NCBI RefSeq assembly: GCF_021401135.1
Contig: NZ_JACBFO010000003.1
Span: 620,001 to 684,000 of the forward strand
Source: Azonexus sp. R2A61
Lineage (GTDB): Bacteria > Pseudomonadota > Gammaproteobacteria > Burkholderiales > Rhodocyclaceae
Direction of reading: 5' to 3'
DNA: 64,000 bases
The notes under the pieces are model-generated. The model saw only the letters and a program-made list of their open reading frames with translations, did not search any database and was not told the origin of the DNA. Made by a program: the position numbers and the translations under genes. Shown here piece after piece: positions 1 through 8,676 of this stretch (positions are counted from its first letter, which is position 1; each line of letters begins with the position of its first letter).

Positions 1-70
1 TGGTAGACACAAGAGACTTAAAATCTCTCGCTCATCGAGCGTACCGGTTCGATTCCGGTTCCGGGCACCA
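1..70 (+). tRNA. tRNA-Leu (UAA anticodon), 3' part
   Basis: The window opens inside the D-arm (TGGTAGACAC). An anticodon stem AGAGA/TCTCT at 12-28 encloses the loop CTTAAAA, giving anticodon TAA at 19-21. A long variable arm typical of class II leucine tRNAs follows, then a T-arm with GGTTCGATTCC and an acceptor 3' strand ending in an encoded CCA at 68-70. The 5' acceptor strand lies before position 1, so the gene is cut by the window edge. Confidence 0.93.
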
Positions 71-84
71 CCACCGACTCCCGA

Positions 85-546
85 ATGATCATCTACGACC
101 TGATTTGCGATAACGAACATCGGTTCGAAGGCTGGTTCCACAGCGCCGACGATTTTTCCCGGCAGTGCGAATCCGGTCAGGTACATTGCCCGCAGTGCGA
201 TACGCCGGCCGTCCGGCGCATTCCTTCGGCGATCGCGATCGGTAGCCCGGCGGCCGGTGAGCGGGTGGAAGCGGCGCCGGTTGGCGCTGCGGCGCACTCG
301 AGCGCGGCGATGATTCCGTCCGGCACGCAGGTCATGGCACTGTATCGCCAGTTTGTGCAGAGCATCGTCAGCGGCAGCGAGGACGTCGGCGACGATTTTG
401 CGGCCGAAGCGCGGCGGATTCATTACCAGGAAGCCCCGGAACGCTCGATCCGCGGCAATGCCACGCCCGAGGAGCGCGAGGCCCTGAAGGAGGAGGGGAT
501 CGATGTCCTGCATCTGCCCCTGCCCCGGGAAGAGGATCTGAACTAG
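85..546 (+). CDS. DUF1178 family protein
   Basis: This 153-residue protein starts MIIYDLICDNEH and matches the DUF1178 family, small proteins common in alpha- and betaproteobacteria with no assigned function. A CPQC pair near residue 37, together with C8, suggests a zinc-ribbon-like N-terminus of the kind seen in FmdB-like putative regulators. The middle (about residues 50-80) is Ala-rich and probably flexible, and the C-terminus is acidic. It starts 15 bases after the tRNA and its stop overlaps the end of the convergent downstream gene by four bases. The family call is solid; the metal site is inferred from spacing only. Confidence 0.85.
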   Translation: MIIYDLICDNEHRFEGWFHSADDFSRQCESGQVHCPQCDTPAVRRIPSAIAIGSPAAGERVEAAPVGAAAHSSAAMIPSGTQVMALYRQFVQSIVSGSEDVGDDFAAEARRIHYQEAPERSIRGNATPEEREALKEEGIDVLHLPLPREEDLN

Positions 547-1496
547 CCGGTTGCCGTGCCGGCGTGGTCGATCCCGGCCGGCCGGTTGAGCGCCATCCAG
601 GCTTCGTAGCCGCCCTTCAGCGGCTTGACCGACAGAAAGCCGGCGCCGAGCAGATGCCTGGCCGCCTGGATCGCGCTGGCGTCTTCCGGGCAGGCGCATA
701 GCGTGACGATCGGTGCGTTCTTCGGCCAGCCATCGACGGCAGCTTCCAGAAAATCGTGCTCGGCGACCCGGGCGCCGGCCAGCGGACCGTTTTCGGCGAT
801 CATCGCCGGGCCGCGCAGGTCCAGCAGCAGCGGCGGTTCCGGCCCGTCGAGCGCAGCGCGCAACTGTTCGGGGGAAATGTGGGTCATCGCGCAGTTCAGG
901 CGAAAGCGCGCTTTCTGCCGGAATTTCCAGCCCAGCCAGACGACGATGCCGGTTATCAGGACGAGCAGGGCGGCCGCGGCATTGCGTTCGAGGATATCCA
1001 TGACGGCCTGGACCTCGTCGCGCATCAGCCGTCCGGCAAGGATCGCCAGCCCGGCCCACAGCGCCGCGCCGACCGCCGATGCGGCAAGGAAGCCGACGGG
1101 GTTCATGCGCAGCGTGCCGGCAATCGGCGGCGCCACGGTCGAGAATCCCGGGATGAACTTGGCGACGACCAGCGACGGCAGTCCCCAGCGGACGAAGCGG
1201 GCTTCGGTCTGGCTGACGCAGGAGGCGGGGTTGATCGATAGCTTGCACAGACCGGACAGCACGCGATAGCCGAAGCGTTTTCCCGCCCAGTACCACAGCC
1301 AGTCGGCAGCGACCGACGCCAGTACCGCGGCGGCCAGGATGCCGGCCAGCGCATGGTTGCCGAGCGCCAGGCTACCGGCCAGCAGCAGCGTCGGCACTGC
1401 CGGTACCGGCAGGCCGATTTGTTGCAGCAGGACGTTCAGGAAGACGACGCTGACGGCGTCCTGCCGCAGTTGCTCGCCGATCTGGGCAAGTTCCAT
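543..1496 (-). CDS. DedA-family membrane protein fused to a rhodanese domain
   Basis: A 317-residue protein. Residues about 1-200 form a DedA/SNARE-associated (VTT) membrane domain with several hydrophobic segments and the family signature around VVAKFIPGFSTVAPPIAG, a region associated with undecaprenyl-phosphate or lipid flipping. Residues about 205-305 resemble a rhodanese domain (ISPEQLRAALDG, LLLDLRG, LKGGYEAW). At the expected active-site loop the sequence reads VTLCACPEDASA, so a cysteine is present, though the loop is not canonical. DedA-rhodanese fusions are known in proteobacteria, and the substrate of the fused form is not established. It is convergent with the DUF1178 gene and lies just downstream of the FMN reductase on the same strand. 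Confidence 0.85.
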   Translation of the reverse strand: MELAQIGEQLRQDAVSVVFLNVLLQQIGLPVPAVPTLLLAGSLALGNHALAGILAAAVLASVAADWLWYWAGKRFGYRVLSGLCKLSINPASCVSQTEARFVRWGLPSLVVAKFIPGFSTVAPPIAGTLRMNPVGFLAASAVGAALWAGLAILAGRLMRDEVQAVMDILERNAAAALLVLITGIVVWLGWKFRQKARFRLNCAMTHISPEQLRAALDGPEPPLLLDLRGPAMIAENGPLAGARVAEHDFLEAAVDGWPKNAPIVTLCACPEDASAIQAARHLLGAGFLSVKPLKGGYEAWMALNRPAGIDHAGTATG

Positions 1497-1500
1497 GGGC

Positions 1501-2046
1501 TCAGCGACCGACGCGGGCGACCAGTGCCGCCATCTGCTGGCGGATCAGCGCGGCGATCTTGTCGTCGGTCAGATCGCCGTTGGCGTCGAAGCCGCCGGCA
1601 AAGGCATTGGCGAAGACTTCGGGCTTGTTCAACGGCTGCAGATCGAGAAAGACGCAGACCTGGCGCAGGTGGTATTGCGCCCGCGAGCTGCCCATGCCGC
1701 CGGCGGCGCCCATCAGGGCGGCGGGTTTGCCGGCGAGCAGCGCGTTGTCCGGTTCGCGCGAGGCCCAGTCGAGGATGTTCTTCAGCGCCGGGGCGAGCGA
1801 ATAGTTGTATTCGGTGCAGGCGAAAACCAGCGCGTCGGCGGCGCCGATCTGCGCCAGCACGCGGTCGACCGCAGCCGGCTTGGCGGCGATGTCCTGGTTG
1901 TAGAACGGAATGTCGGTCAGGTCGGCGATCTCCAGCGTCGCGCCGTCCGGCAGGTTTTTCTGCGCGGCGCGCAGCAGGCCGCGGTTGGTGGATGCCTGGC
2001 GCAGGCTGCCGGCGATGCCGAGTAAGCGAATGTGTTCCATGTTCAT
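1501..2046 (-). CDS. NADPH-dependent FMN reductase (chromate/quinone reductase type)
   Basis: A 181-residue flavodoxin-like oxidoreductase. The N-terminal LGIAGSLRQASTNRGLL is the phosphate-binding loop of the NADPH-dependent FMN reductase family, and CTEYNYSLAPALKNILDWASR is the family's conserved central motif around the flavin. It should be cytoplasmic and bind FMN, reducing quinones, azo dyes, chromate or ferric complexes; which of these is unknown. A good ribosome site (AGGAG) precedes the ATG. A complete GCGGTCGACCGC palindrome sits inside the reading frame at 1861-1872. A link to ferric reduction is plausible from the neighbourhood but is only inference. Confidence 0.87.
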   Translation of the reverse strand: MNMEHIRLLGIAGSLRQASTNRGLLRAAQKNLPDGATLEIADLTDIPFYNQDIAAKPAAVDRVLAQIGAADALVFACTEYNYSLAPALKNILDWASREPDNALLAGKPAALMGAAGGMGSSRAQYHLRQVCVFLDLQPLNKPEVFANAFAGGFDANGDLTDDKIAALIRQQMAALVARVGR

Positions 2047-2158
2047 CTCCTGATTGTCGCACTGAAAAAGCCGGTCTCTTTGGCAGGCGGCCGGCGCCGT
2101 TTAGGACAGATATCGTCGCCCGGAATTCAACGCGCGTCCATCCGGATGAACCGCAGCC

Positions 2159-2962
2159 TCATCCCTGGCAGCGGTTGCCGCGCATCCGCGAGAAACCGCT
2201 GCCGCCGCCTTCGCTGCTGCCGGGGCGGATGCAGATCGTCACGCCGAGCGAGCGGGCGGCCTTGTCGATGTCCGGGGGAAAGGGCGAGAACGGGATGGAA
2301 CGTTCGATGACGGACTTGATGAAGGCGATCTCCGATGCCTGGTCGCCGGCATCGAGCACCACGAAGCTTTTCAGCGAGCCGTCGGGATTGATCCTGAACT
2401 GGACGGCAGCCGGGCGGACGCCGGGATTGCGCTGGTCGCGCGCGACGTAGCCGGCGCTGCGGTTCAGGCGGCGCAACATGCCGTCGAGGTAGCTTTCCAG
2501 GCTGAACGGATGGATCGGCGGCGCGTTCGGGCGCATTTCCAGCAGCGCATCGTCGGCGTCGTCGCGGGCCGCCAGCTGCCGCCCCTGGTCGCGGGCCATG
2601 GCCAACGAACGTTGGGCCAGTGTCGGCTTCGGTGCGCGTTCGAGTTCCTCGAGGAAATTGTCCATGTCCGCTTTTTCGGCGGCGCTCCAGCGCTGGCCGC
2701 TGGTCGTTCGCGACGATTTTTCGGCGGTCAGCACGCGGCGCCCTTCGCGGGGGGCGGCACGTTTGGCCGGCGGTGTGGCGGCCACGGGCGGCGGCGTTTC
2801 CGGCCTGGCCGCCGGCGGTTGCCGCAGACGGGCCTGCAGCGGTTGCGCCGCGGCTTGTTCGCCGTCCTTTTCGTGGCGCGGAAACAGCAGGACGGCTAGG
2901 TGCAATAGGGCGGACAGCAGCAGTGCGAGAGCGAAGGAATGGCGGGATGGCAGGCGGCGCAT
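2159..2962 (-). CDS. TonB-like energy transducer
   Basis: A 267-residue protein with one N-terminal membrane anchor (about residues 9-28, FALALLLSALLHLAVLLF). A Pro/Ala/Arg-rich periplasmic stretch follows (about 38-75), and the C-terminal domain (about 175-255) contains the TonB/TolA-like strand pattern VQFRINPDGSLKSFVVLDAG followed by a helix and IPFSPFP. This is the layout of TonB proteins, which couple the proton-motive force to outer-membrane receptors. It is the last gene of the long minus-strand run starting with receptor unit 1 and is the only tonB-like gene in the window, although eight receptors here would need one. No exbB or exbD is visible. It could also be a TonB-like protein with another partner. 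Confidence 0.72.
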   Translation of the reverse strand: MRRLPSRHSFALALLLSALLHLAVLLFPRHEKDGEQAAAQPLQARLRQPPAARPETPPPVAATPPAKRAAPREGRRVLTAEKSSRTTSGQRWSAAEKADMDNFLEELERAPKPTLAQRSLAMARDQGRQLAARDDADDALLEMRPNAPPIHPFSLESYLDGMLRRLNRSAGYVARDQRNPGVRPAAVQFRINPDGSLKSFVVLDAGDQASEIAFIKSVIERSIPFSPFPPDIDKAARSLGVTICIRPGSSEGGGSGFSRMRGNRCQG

Positions 2963-3022
2963 CGTCGCTATTCTAACCGTCGCCGCGGCGGCTGCCGTTT
3001 GCCGCGTCGCGGCAAGGCGCGT

Positions 3023-3496
3023 TCAGGGGGCCTTGGGGTCGGGGCTGCCGACGGTGATACCCAGTTGCCGGCCGTGCAGTTCGATGCCGACGGCGCGTGC
3101 CGCCTCCTCGATTTCCCGGCGTAGCGCCGGGTGGTGCAGCGGAATCGGTGGCAGTTCGGGCAGATAGAGGTGGATGCTGTCGTCGCCGCCGCCGGTCGGC
3201 GTCGCATAGATGTTGCGCCCCTCGGCATCGCGCGCTTTGAGGATCACGCCGGCCTTGGAAAGATCGGTCAACGCCCGGTAGATGGTCGAGATATTGGTCT
3301 GGCGGCGCGTTTCCAGCCAGATCCGGAACAGCGTCTCGGGGCGGACGAAGCCGCCCTGGCGCTGCAATGCGTTGAACACGTCGACGCGGGCGGCGGTGAT
3401 GCGCAGGCCGCTCCGGCGCAGCGCGTCGAGCGCCGGATCGTTGCCGGCGCCGTCGATGCCGGTTTTCCGGAAAGCCGGGCTGGACAGGTTTTGCAT
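3023..3496 (-). CDS. Fur-family transcriptional regulator, atypical
   Basis: A 157-residue protein. The winged-helix part is clear: LRRSGLRITAARVDVFNALQ, then the recognition helix region TNISTIYRALTDLSKAGVI. The C-terminal half is odd. The usual His-rich regulatory site and CxxC zinc sites of Fur are absent, and only scattered histidines (IHLYLPE, LHHPAL) remain. It may therefore bind metal differently or sense something else. The ATG at 3496 is chosen because GGAGAG lies just upstream; a longer in-frame extension reads into the efflux gene and looks artificial. It sits directly downstream of the outer-membrane efflux gene, so it probably regulates the local transport operon. Confidence 0.8.
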   Translation of the reverse strand: MQNLSSPAFRKTGIDGAGNDPALDALRRSGLRITAARVDVFNALQRQGGFVRPETLFRIWLETRRQTNISTIYRALTDLSKAGVILKARDAEGRNIYATPTGGGDDSIHLYLPELPPIPLHHPALRREIEEAARAVGIELHGRQLGITVGSPDPKAP

Positions 3497-3518
3497 GATG
3501 CTCTCCACGGTTGTCGGG

Positions 3519-4916
3519 CTATCCGCCGACTTTCTGCCAGCCGCCACCCAGCGCCCGGTACAGCGAGACCCGGGCCTGCAGGCGGAGCAGCTGCAACTGG
3601 ACGGCGTCGCTGCGTGCCGCGTGCAGCGTGCGCTGGGCGTCGAGCAGATCGAGCATGCCGGCCGCCCCGGCGCGGTAGCGTACGTCGGCCAGCCGCCAGG
3701 CGCGTTCGGCTTCGCGCAGGATGGCTTGCTGGGCCCGTTGCTGGGCTTCGTTGCCGGCGATGGCGTCGAGCGCGCCCTGGCTGTCGGCAAAGGCGGCGAC
3801 GATGGCCGAGCGGTAGGCGGCGAGCAGGCTCTCCTGCCTGGCCCGGGCGCCGTCGCGCAGCGCCGACAGGCGGCCGGCGTTGAAGATCGGCGCGGCGATT
3901 GCGGTCAACAGGCTGTAGGCCGGGTTTTCCATGACCTTGAGCAGTTCGCCGTTGCCACCGCTCAGGGCGGCGCTCAGGTTGATCGTCGGCAGCAACGCGG
4001 CGCGCGCCGCGGCCAGGTCGGCGTCGGCCGCCTGCAACTGCGCTTCGGCGCGTGCCAGGTCGGGGCGGCGGCGCAGCAGTTCGCTGGGCAGCCCGCTGTC
4101 GATGGCCGGCAGGCCGACCTCGTCGAGGCTGGCGGTGGCGATGTCGCGGCTGCCGGCTTCGCCGAGCAGGCGGGCGAGCAACACACGGTTGTCGGCGAGC
4201 TGGCGCTGCAGTACGGCCAGGCTTTTCTCGCGTTCGGCGACGACGCCGCGTTGGCGGGCCAGATCGAGTTCGCTTGCCGCCCCGGCCGCCTGGCGGGCCT
4301 CGATCAGCGTCAGCGTTTGCCGGGCGTCGCGCCGGTCCTGTTCGCCGATGCTCAGGCGCTGGCGCAGCGCGACGCTTTCCAGCCAGGCGTTGGCAACGCT
4401 GGCCTGGATGCCGAGCCTGATCGCCTGGGCGTCGTAGGTCGAGGCCAGGGCCGTGGCCAGCGCCGACTCGTGCGTGGCGCGGACGCGCCCCCAGACATCC
4501 AGCTCGTAAGCGGCGGTCAGCGTGGCGGCGTAGTCGTTGCGGCTGGTACCGGTGGCGTCGCCGCGTTTGCCGGTGACCAGCAGGTCGAGCGCCGGCCAGC
4601 GCGCGGCGCCGGCGGCGCCGGCCAGCGCCCGGGCCTGGCGCACGTTGGCAACGGCGGCGGCCAGATCGTGCGATTGCCGTTCGGCCTGGTCGATCAGCGC
4701 GTCGAGTTCGGGATTGGCGAAATTTCGCCACCAGGCGGTGTCGACCGCAGCAGGCTGAACGGTTTCCGGTTTGCGGAACCAGTCCGCCGGCAGCAGTGCG
4801 GCGGCCGGGTTGGCGTCGCGCATCGCCGGCGACGAACAGCCGCCGAGCGGCAGCACGAGCAGGCAGGTGAGGGCGGCCAGCGTGGCGCGAAGGAGGGGAA
4901 AGCGCATCGTGTTCAT
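3519..4916 (-). CDS. Outer-membrane efflux lipoprotein (NodT/OprM/TolC family)
   Basis: A 465-residue protein with a lipoprotein signal (LPLGGCSS, lipidated Cys near residue 27). Two long repeated alpha-helical hairpin regions rich in Ala, Arg and Gln are typical of outer-membrane channel proteins; NPELDALIDQA and RRPDLARAEAQLQAADADL are family signatures. It forms the outer-membrane exit duct for a tripartite pump. Its start overlaps the stop of the MacB-like gene by four bases, and the MacA-like gene is upstream, so the three form one efflux machine. By context the cargo could be a siderophore, as for the PvdRT-OpmQ pump of Pseudomonas, but macrolide-type export is equally allowed by sequence. 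Confidence 0.92.
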   Translation of the reverse strand: MNTMRFPLLRATLAALTCLLVLPLGGCSSPAMRDANPAAALLPADWFRKPETVQPAAVDTAWWRNFANPELDALIDQAERQSHDLAAAVANVRQARALAGAAGAARWPALDLLVTGKRGDATGTSRNDYAATLTAAYELDVWGRVRATHESALATALASTYDAQAIRLGIQASVANAWLESVALRQRLSIGEQDRRDARQTLTLIEARQAAGAASELDLARQRGVVAEREKSLAVLQRQLADNRVLLARLLGEAGSRDIATASLDEVGLPAIDSGLPSELLRRRPDLARAEAQLQAADADLAAARAALLPTINLSAALSGGNGELLKVMENPAYSLLTAIAAPIFNAGRLSALRDGARARQESLLAAYRSAIVAAFADSQGALDAIAGNEAQQRAQQAILREAERAWRLADVRYRAGAAGMLDLLDAQRTLHAARSDAVQLQLLRLQARVSLYRALGGGWQKVGG

Positions 4917-6850
4917 TCTCCGGAGAGCGCCCGTACGGGATCGAGCCGCGATGCCTGGCGGGCCGGCAGCCAGCCGAAGACCAGGCCGGTGGCGATGGCG
5001 CAGCCGAAGGCGCCGAGGATTGCGGTCAACGAGAAAACCACCGGGATTTCCCAGAGCAGCAGGGCGAAGCCGATGGCCAGGCCGCTGCCGACGCCGATCA
5101 GGCCGCCGGTCAGCGCAATCAGCACGGCTTCGCTGAGGAACTGGCGCTGGATGTCGCGCTGGCGGGCGCCGGTGGCCATGCGGATGCCGATTTCGCGGGT
5201 GCGTTCGCGCACCGTCATCAGCATCACGTTCATCACGCCGATGCCGCCGACGACCAGCGAGACGGCGGCGATCAGGCTGAGCATCATGGTCATCGCCTCG
5301 CGCGTCTGCATCTCGGCCTTGATGCGGGCGGCGGCGTTGCCGATGGCCACGTCTTCGCGGCCGTGGCGTTCGCTGAGCAGCGTGCCGACGGCGGCTTCCG
5401 CTTCGTCCACCACGTCGGCCGAGACGACGTCGATGACGGAGTAGTCCGGTTGCGTCTGCGTCCGGTAGACGCGGGCACGGCCGGCGCGATAGGGGATGAA
5501 GACCATGTCGTCGTAGTTCTGGCCCCAGCCGTCGCTGCCGCGGCTGCTCATCACGCCGATCACCTCGAACGGCGCGTTGCCGATCAGCAGATGCCGGCCG
5601 ATCGGGTCGGCCACGCCGGGGAAGAATTGCTGGTAGGCCTTGTTGCCGACGACCACGACCGGTGCCAGTTCGTCGTTCTCGCGGCCGGTGAAGAAGCGGC
5701 CGCGGGCGACCGGCCAGCGGAAGATGTCGGTCATTTCCTCGCCGCCGGCAAAGACGTAGATGGTGCGTTCGACGTTGCCATGGCGGACCAGGATCGGGTC
5801 GCCGATCACCGGCATGACGCGGCGGATGTCGGGCAGGGCGCGTACCGCGTCGAGGTCGTCGTCGCTGATCATGCCGACCGGACCGCCGGTTTTCGGCACC
5901 TTGCTGCCCAGGTACATGATCGTCGTGCCCATGCTGCCCATCTGGTCGATGACGCGTTGCCGCGCGCCTTCGCCGATGGCCAGCATGAGGATCACCGAGG
6001 CGACGCCGATGACGATGCCGAGCAGGGTCAGGCCGGTGCGCCCGCGATTGACGCGCATCGCCCGCCAGGCGGTGCGCATCGCTTCGGCCAGGTCGTCGCG
6101 CAGGCTGGCGCCGCGTTGTTCGAGCGGGTCGAGCGTCGGCAGCGGTAGTGCGGTCGACGGCGTCGACGGGCCGGAATCGCGGGTGATGTTGCCGTCGTGG
6201 ATTTCGATGACGCGTTCGGCCTGCGCCGCCACGTCGCGGTCGTGGGTGATCAGGATGACGGTGTGGCCGGCCGCCGCCAGTTCGCGCAGCAGGAGCATGA
6301 CCTCGGCGCCGCTGTGCGAATCGAGCGCGCCGGTCGGTTCGTCGGCCAGGATGATGCGGCCGCCGTTCATCAGGGCGCGGGCGATCGACACGCGCTGCTG
6401 CTGGCCGCCGGACAGCTGGTTGGGCCGGTTGTCCTGGCGGCTGGCCAGGCCCAGCCGGTCGAGCAACGCGGTGGCGCGGTGGCGTCGTTCGGTTTCCGGT
6501 ACACCGGCGTAGAGCGCCGGAATCTCGACGTTCTCGCGCGCCGATTCGGTGGCGATCAGGTGATAGCCCTGGAAGACGAAGCCGAAGGCTTCGCGGCGCA
6601 GCCAGGCCAGGCGGTCGGCGTCGAAATCGGCGACGTCCTGCCCGGCGAAACGGTAGCTGCCCTCGCTGGGGCGGTCCAGGCAGCCGATCAGGTTCATCAG
6701 CGTCGATTTGCCGGAACCGGAGGCGCCGACGATGGCGACGAATTCGCCGCTGTGGATCCTCAGGTCGATGCCGTGCAGCACCTCGACCAGCGGCCGGTCG
6801 CCGCCGCCGTAGCGCTTGCGGATGCCGCGCAGTTCGATCAGCGGTGTCAC
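4913..6850 (-). CDS. MacB-like ABC transporter (ATPase-permease fusion)
   Basis: A 645-residue protein. Residues 1-225 are the ATPase domain: Walker A GASGSGKST at 42-50, signature LSGGQQQR near 145, Walker B IILADEPTGALD, and a switch histidine in LITHD. A linker and a membrane domain follow, with the first transmembrane helix near residues 270-290 (TLLGIVIGVASVILMLAIGEG), a large periplasmic MacB domain (about 295-520), and three C-terminal helices with the FtsX motif REIGIRMATGAR. This is the full MacB layout and length. It acts at the inner membrane with the adaptor encoded immediately upstream (four-base overlap) and the channel downstream. PvdT, the siderophore recycling pump, has the same architecture and fits the iron setting. 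Confidence 0.95.
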   Translation of the reverse strand: MTPLIELRGIRKRYGGGDRPLVEVLHGIDLRIHSGEFVAIVGASGSGKSTLMNLIGCLDRPSEGSYRFAGQDVADFDADRLAWLRREAFGFVFQGYHLIATESARENVEIPALYAGVPETERRHRATALLDRLGLASRQDNRPNQLSGGQQQRVSIARALMNGGRIILADEPTGALDSHSGAEVMLLLRELAAAGHTVILITHDRDVAAQAERVIEIHDGNITRDSGPSTPSTALPLPTLDPLEQRGASLRDDLAEAMRTAWRAMRVNRGRTGLTLLGIVIGVASVILMLAIGEGARQRVIDQMGSMGTTIMYLGSKVPKTGGPVGMISDDDLDAVRALPDIRRVMPVIGDPILVRHGNVERTIYVFAGGEEMTDIFRWPVARGRFFTGRENDELAPVVVVGNKAYQQFFPGVADPIGRHLLIGNAPFEVIGVMSSRGSDGWGQNYDDMVFIPYRAGRARVYRTQTQPDYSVIDVVSADVVDEAEAAVGTLLSERHGREDVAIGNAAARIKAEMQTREAMTMMLSLIAAVSLVVGGIGVMNVMLMTVRERTREIGIRMATGARQRDIQRQFLSEAVLIALTGGLIGVGSGLAIGFALLLWEIPVVFSLTAILGAFGCAIATGLVFGWLPARQASRLDPVRALSGE

Positions 6851-8040
6851 CAGGTGAATCTCCGCGGGCCGCTGGCGACGGCCTTTTCGCCGAGGATCAG
6901 GCGTTCGCCTTCACTGAGCCCGGCAGTCACTTCGGCCAGGTGGCGGCTGCGCACGCCGAGCGTCAGCGGCCGGACTTCGATGTCGCCGTCCCGGCCGAGC
7001 AGGCGCACCGTCGGTTTTTCCTCGCCCAGCCCGTCGACCGCAGCAAGCGGCACGCTGATCACGTTGCGGGTGGCGGCGGTGACGATGCTGACCTGGGCGG
7101 TCATCTGCGGCATCAGCGCGCCGTCCGGGTTGTCCACGTCGAACAGCACCGTGTAATTGACCGCCTTCATGCCTTGCGGCTGGCCGCCGCCGGCTTGTCC
7201 GCCGGCCGTCGCGGGCGCCGTCGGCGGGGCCGGCAGGACCTGGCGGATGCGGCTTTCCCAGCGCCGCGGCCGGGCTTCGTTGTGGCCGCCCAGCGTGGTG
7301 AACCAGACCGGCAATTCGGCCTTGACCTGCGCGATGTCGGCTTCCGAGACGTCGGTCCACACGGTCATCCCCGACAGGTCGGCGATGCGCAGCACGTTCG
7401 GTGTCTGGTAGGTGGCGTTCAGCGTCTGCCCCTCGCGCGCCTCGACGGCGACCACGGTGCCGGCCATCGGCGCGAAGATGCGGGTGTAGCCGAGGCGGGC
7501 TTCGTCGGCCTTGAGCGTCGCCTGGGTCTGCTCGATCTGCGCTTTCAGCTGGTCGATGCGGGCGAAGGCGGCGGCCAGGTTGGCTGCCGCCGTCTGCACG
7601 TCCTCGCGCTTGGTGGCGTCGGCCAGTGCCAGTTGCTGCTGGCGTTCGTTCTGCTGCTGCGCCAGTATCCGTTGCGCCTGCTGTTCGGCCAGTTGGGCGC
7701 GCAGCCCGGCCAGCGCGGCGCGGCCGGCGTCGACGGTGGCCCGCTGCACGCTGGGGTCGATGTCGACCAGCGGATCGCCCTTGTCGACGCGGCTGCCCGG
7801 CTGCACGTGCAGTTTCAGGATCTGGCCGGAGACCTGCGCGCCGACATCGACGTAGCGGCGCGGCTGCAGCGTGCCGATGGCGGTGACGGTGGCCTCGATG
7901 TCGCCGCGGGCGACCGTTGTCACCTCGTAATCCACCGCCGGGCGTTTGACCCACCAGAGCAAGGCGACGGCCAGCGCCAAGCCGCCGGCGATCAGCAGCC
8001 GGCCGCGGTTGGCCGTGGCGAAACGGGAAAGGCGGGACAT
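6847..8040 (-). CDS. MacA-like periplasmic adaptor (HlyD/RND-adaptor family)
   Basis: A 397-residue membrane-fusion protein. A single N-terminal anchor (about residues 13-27, GRLLIAGGLALAVALLW) is followed by the split lipoyl domain (VDVGAQVSGQILKLHVQPGSRVDKGDPLV and the later GYTRIFAPMAGTVVAVEAREGQ), an alpha-helical hairpin rich in Gln and Ala (about 105-180), and beta-barrel and membrane-proximal domains. MacA-type proteins bridge MacB to the outer-membrane channel. It overlaps the MacB gene by four bases and its start abuts the stop of the upstream small periplasmic protein. A Gly/Gln-rich insert (near GGQAGGGQPQG) is a feature of the MacA/PvdR branch. Confidence 0.93.
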   Translation of the reverse strand: MSRLSRFATANRGRLLIAGGLALAVALLWWVKRPAVDYEVTTVARGDIEATVTAIGTLQPRRYVDVGAQVSGQILKLHVQPGSRVDKGDPLVDIDPSVQRATVDAGRAALAGLRAQLAEQQAQRILAQQQNERQQQLALADATKREDVQTAAANLAAAFARIDQLKAQIEQTQATLKADEARLGYTRIFAPMAGTVVAVEAREGQTLNATYQTPNVLRIADLSGMTVWTDVSEADIAQVKAELPVWFTTLGGHNEARPRRWESRIRQVLPAPPTAPATAGGQAGGGQPQGMKAVNYTVLFDVDNPDGALMPQMTAQVSIVTAATRNVISVPLAAVDGLGEEKPTVRLLGRDGDIEVRPLTLGVRSRHLAEVTAGLSEGERLILGEKAVASGPRRFTW

Positions 8041-8660
8041 CAGCGATCCACCCGGAAGCTCAACGTCGCAACGTGCCGCACGTCGTCGTATTTCTTGCCG
8101 TCGACGGTCGCCGAGCCGTTGATTCTGGCCGACACTTCGAGCACGTACAGCCCCGGGAAGGACGGATTGAAGCTCACCGAACCGTCGGCCGCCGGCCGCA
8201 GTATGCGCGACCAGCCTTCCGAGGTGACGACGTTGACCTGCGAGGCGCTGACCGGGTTGCCTTTCCAGAACAGCCGGAAGCTGTTGCCGCCGGGCGTCGT
8301 CGGGACCAGTTCGAGATCGCTGACGGCCTTCGTCTCCTGCCGGCCGAAGCGGGCGTGGAACAGGGTCAGCGCCTTGTCGTCGGCGCGGCTGGCGGCAAAC
8401 CGCAGGTCGCCGCCGCCCGGCGCGGCGCGGTAGCCGCCGTCGAGGGCCGCCAGCGCAAGATCCTTGCCGTCGGCGGCGAAGGCGCGGGCGCCCCGGGTAT
8501 CGGCGATGGCGGCGGGTTTGCCGAGTTCGCCGGACTGGATGCGGCGGCCGTCGGCGTCGCCGTCGATCCAGAAATACTGCGCTTGTGCGGTCGACGCGGC
8601 GAGCAGGGCAAAAACGGGGAGATAGCGCCGGACGATGCCGGCGATGGCAGCGCGTGTCAT
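8040..8660 (-). CDS. Predicted secreted protein, probable DUF4198-like
   Basis: A 206-residue protein with a Sec signal peptide (hydrophobic stretch to TAQAQ, cleavage near residue 27). The mature part is beta-rich, with a C-terminal half (about 110-206) that reads as an immunoglobulin-like fold (GNSFRLFWKGNPVSASQVNVVTS, VSFNPSFPGLYVLEVSARI). This resembles DUF4198-type periplasmic proteins found next to nickel, cobalt or iron transport and PepSY genes. It lies between the DUF3325 protein and MacA with tiny gaps, so it is part of the same transcript. Its role is not known; a periplasmic chaperone or a metal- or siderophore-binding role would fit the context. The family call is tentative. Confidence 0.6.
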   Translation of the reverse strand: MTRAAIAGIVRRYLPVFALLAASTAQAQYFWIDGDADGRRIQSGELGKPAAIADTRGARAFAADGKDLALAALDGGYRAAPGGGDLRFAASRADDKALTLFHARFGRQETKAVSDLELVPTTPGGNSFRLFWKGNPVSASQVNVVTSEGWSRILRPAADGSVSFNPSFPGLYVLEVSARINGSATVDGKKYDDVRHVATLSFRVDR

Positions 8661-8676
8661 GAACGATCCTCGGGAA

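Noticed and set aside
4010..4420. Long open frames antisense to the efflux and receptor genes
   Set aside because: GC-rich third positions open all frames here; these antisense frames are Arg/Ala/Gly-rich without domains or ribosome sites.
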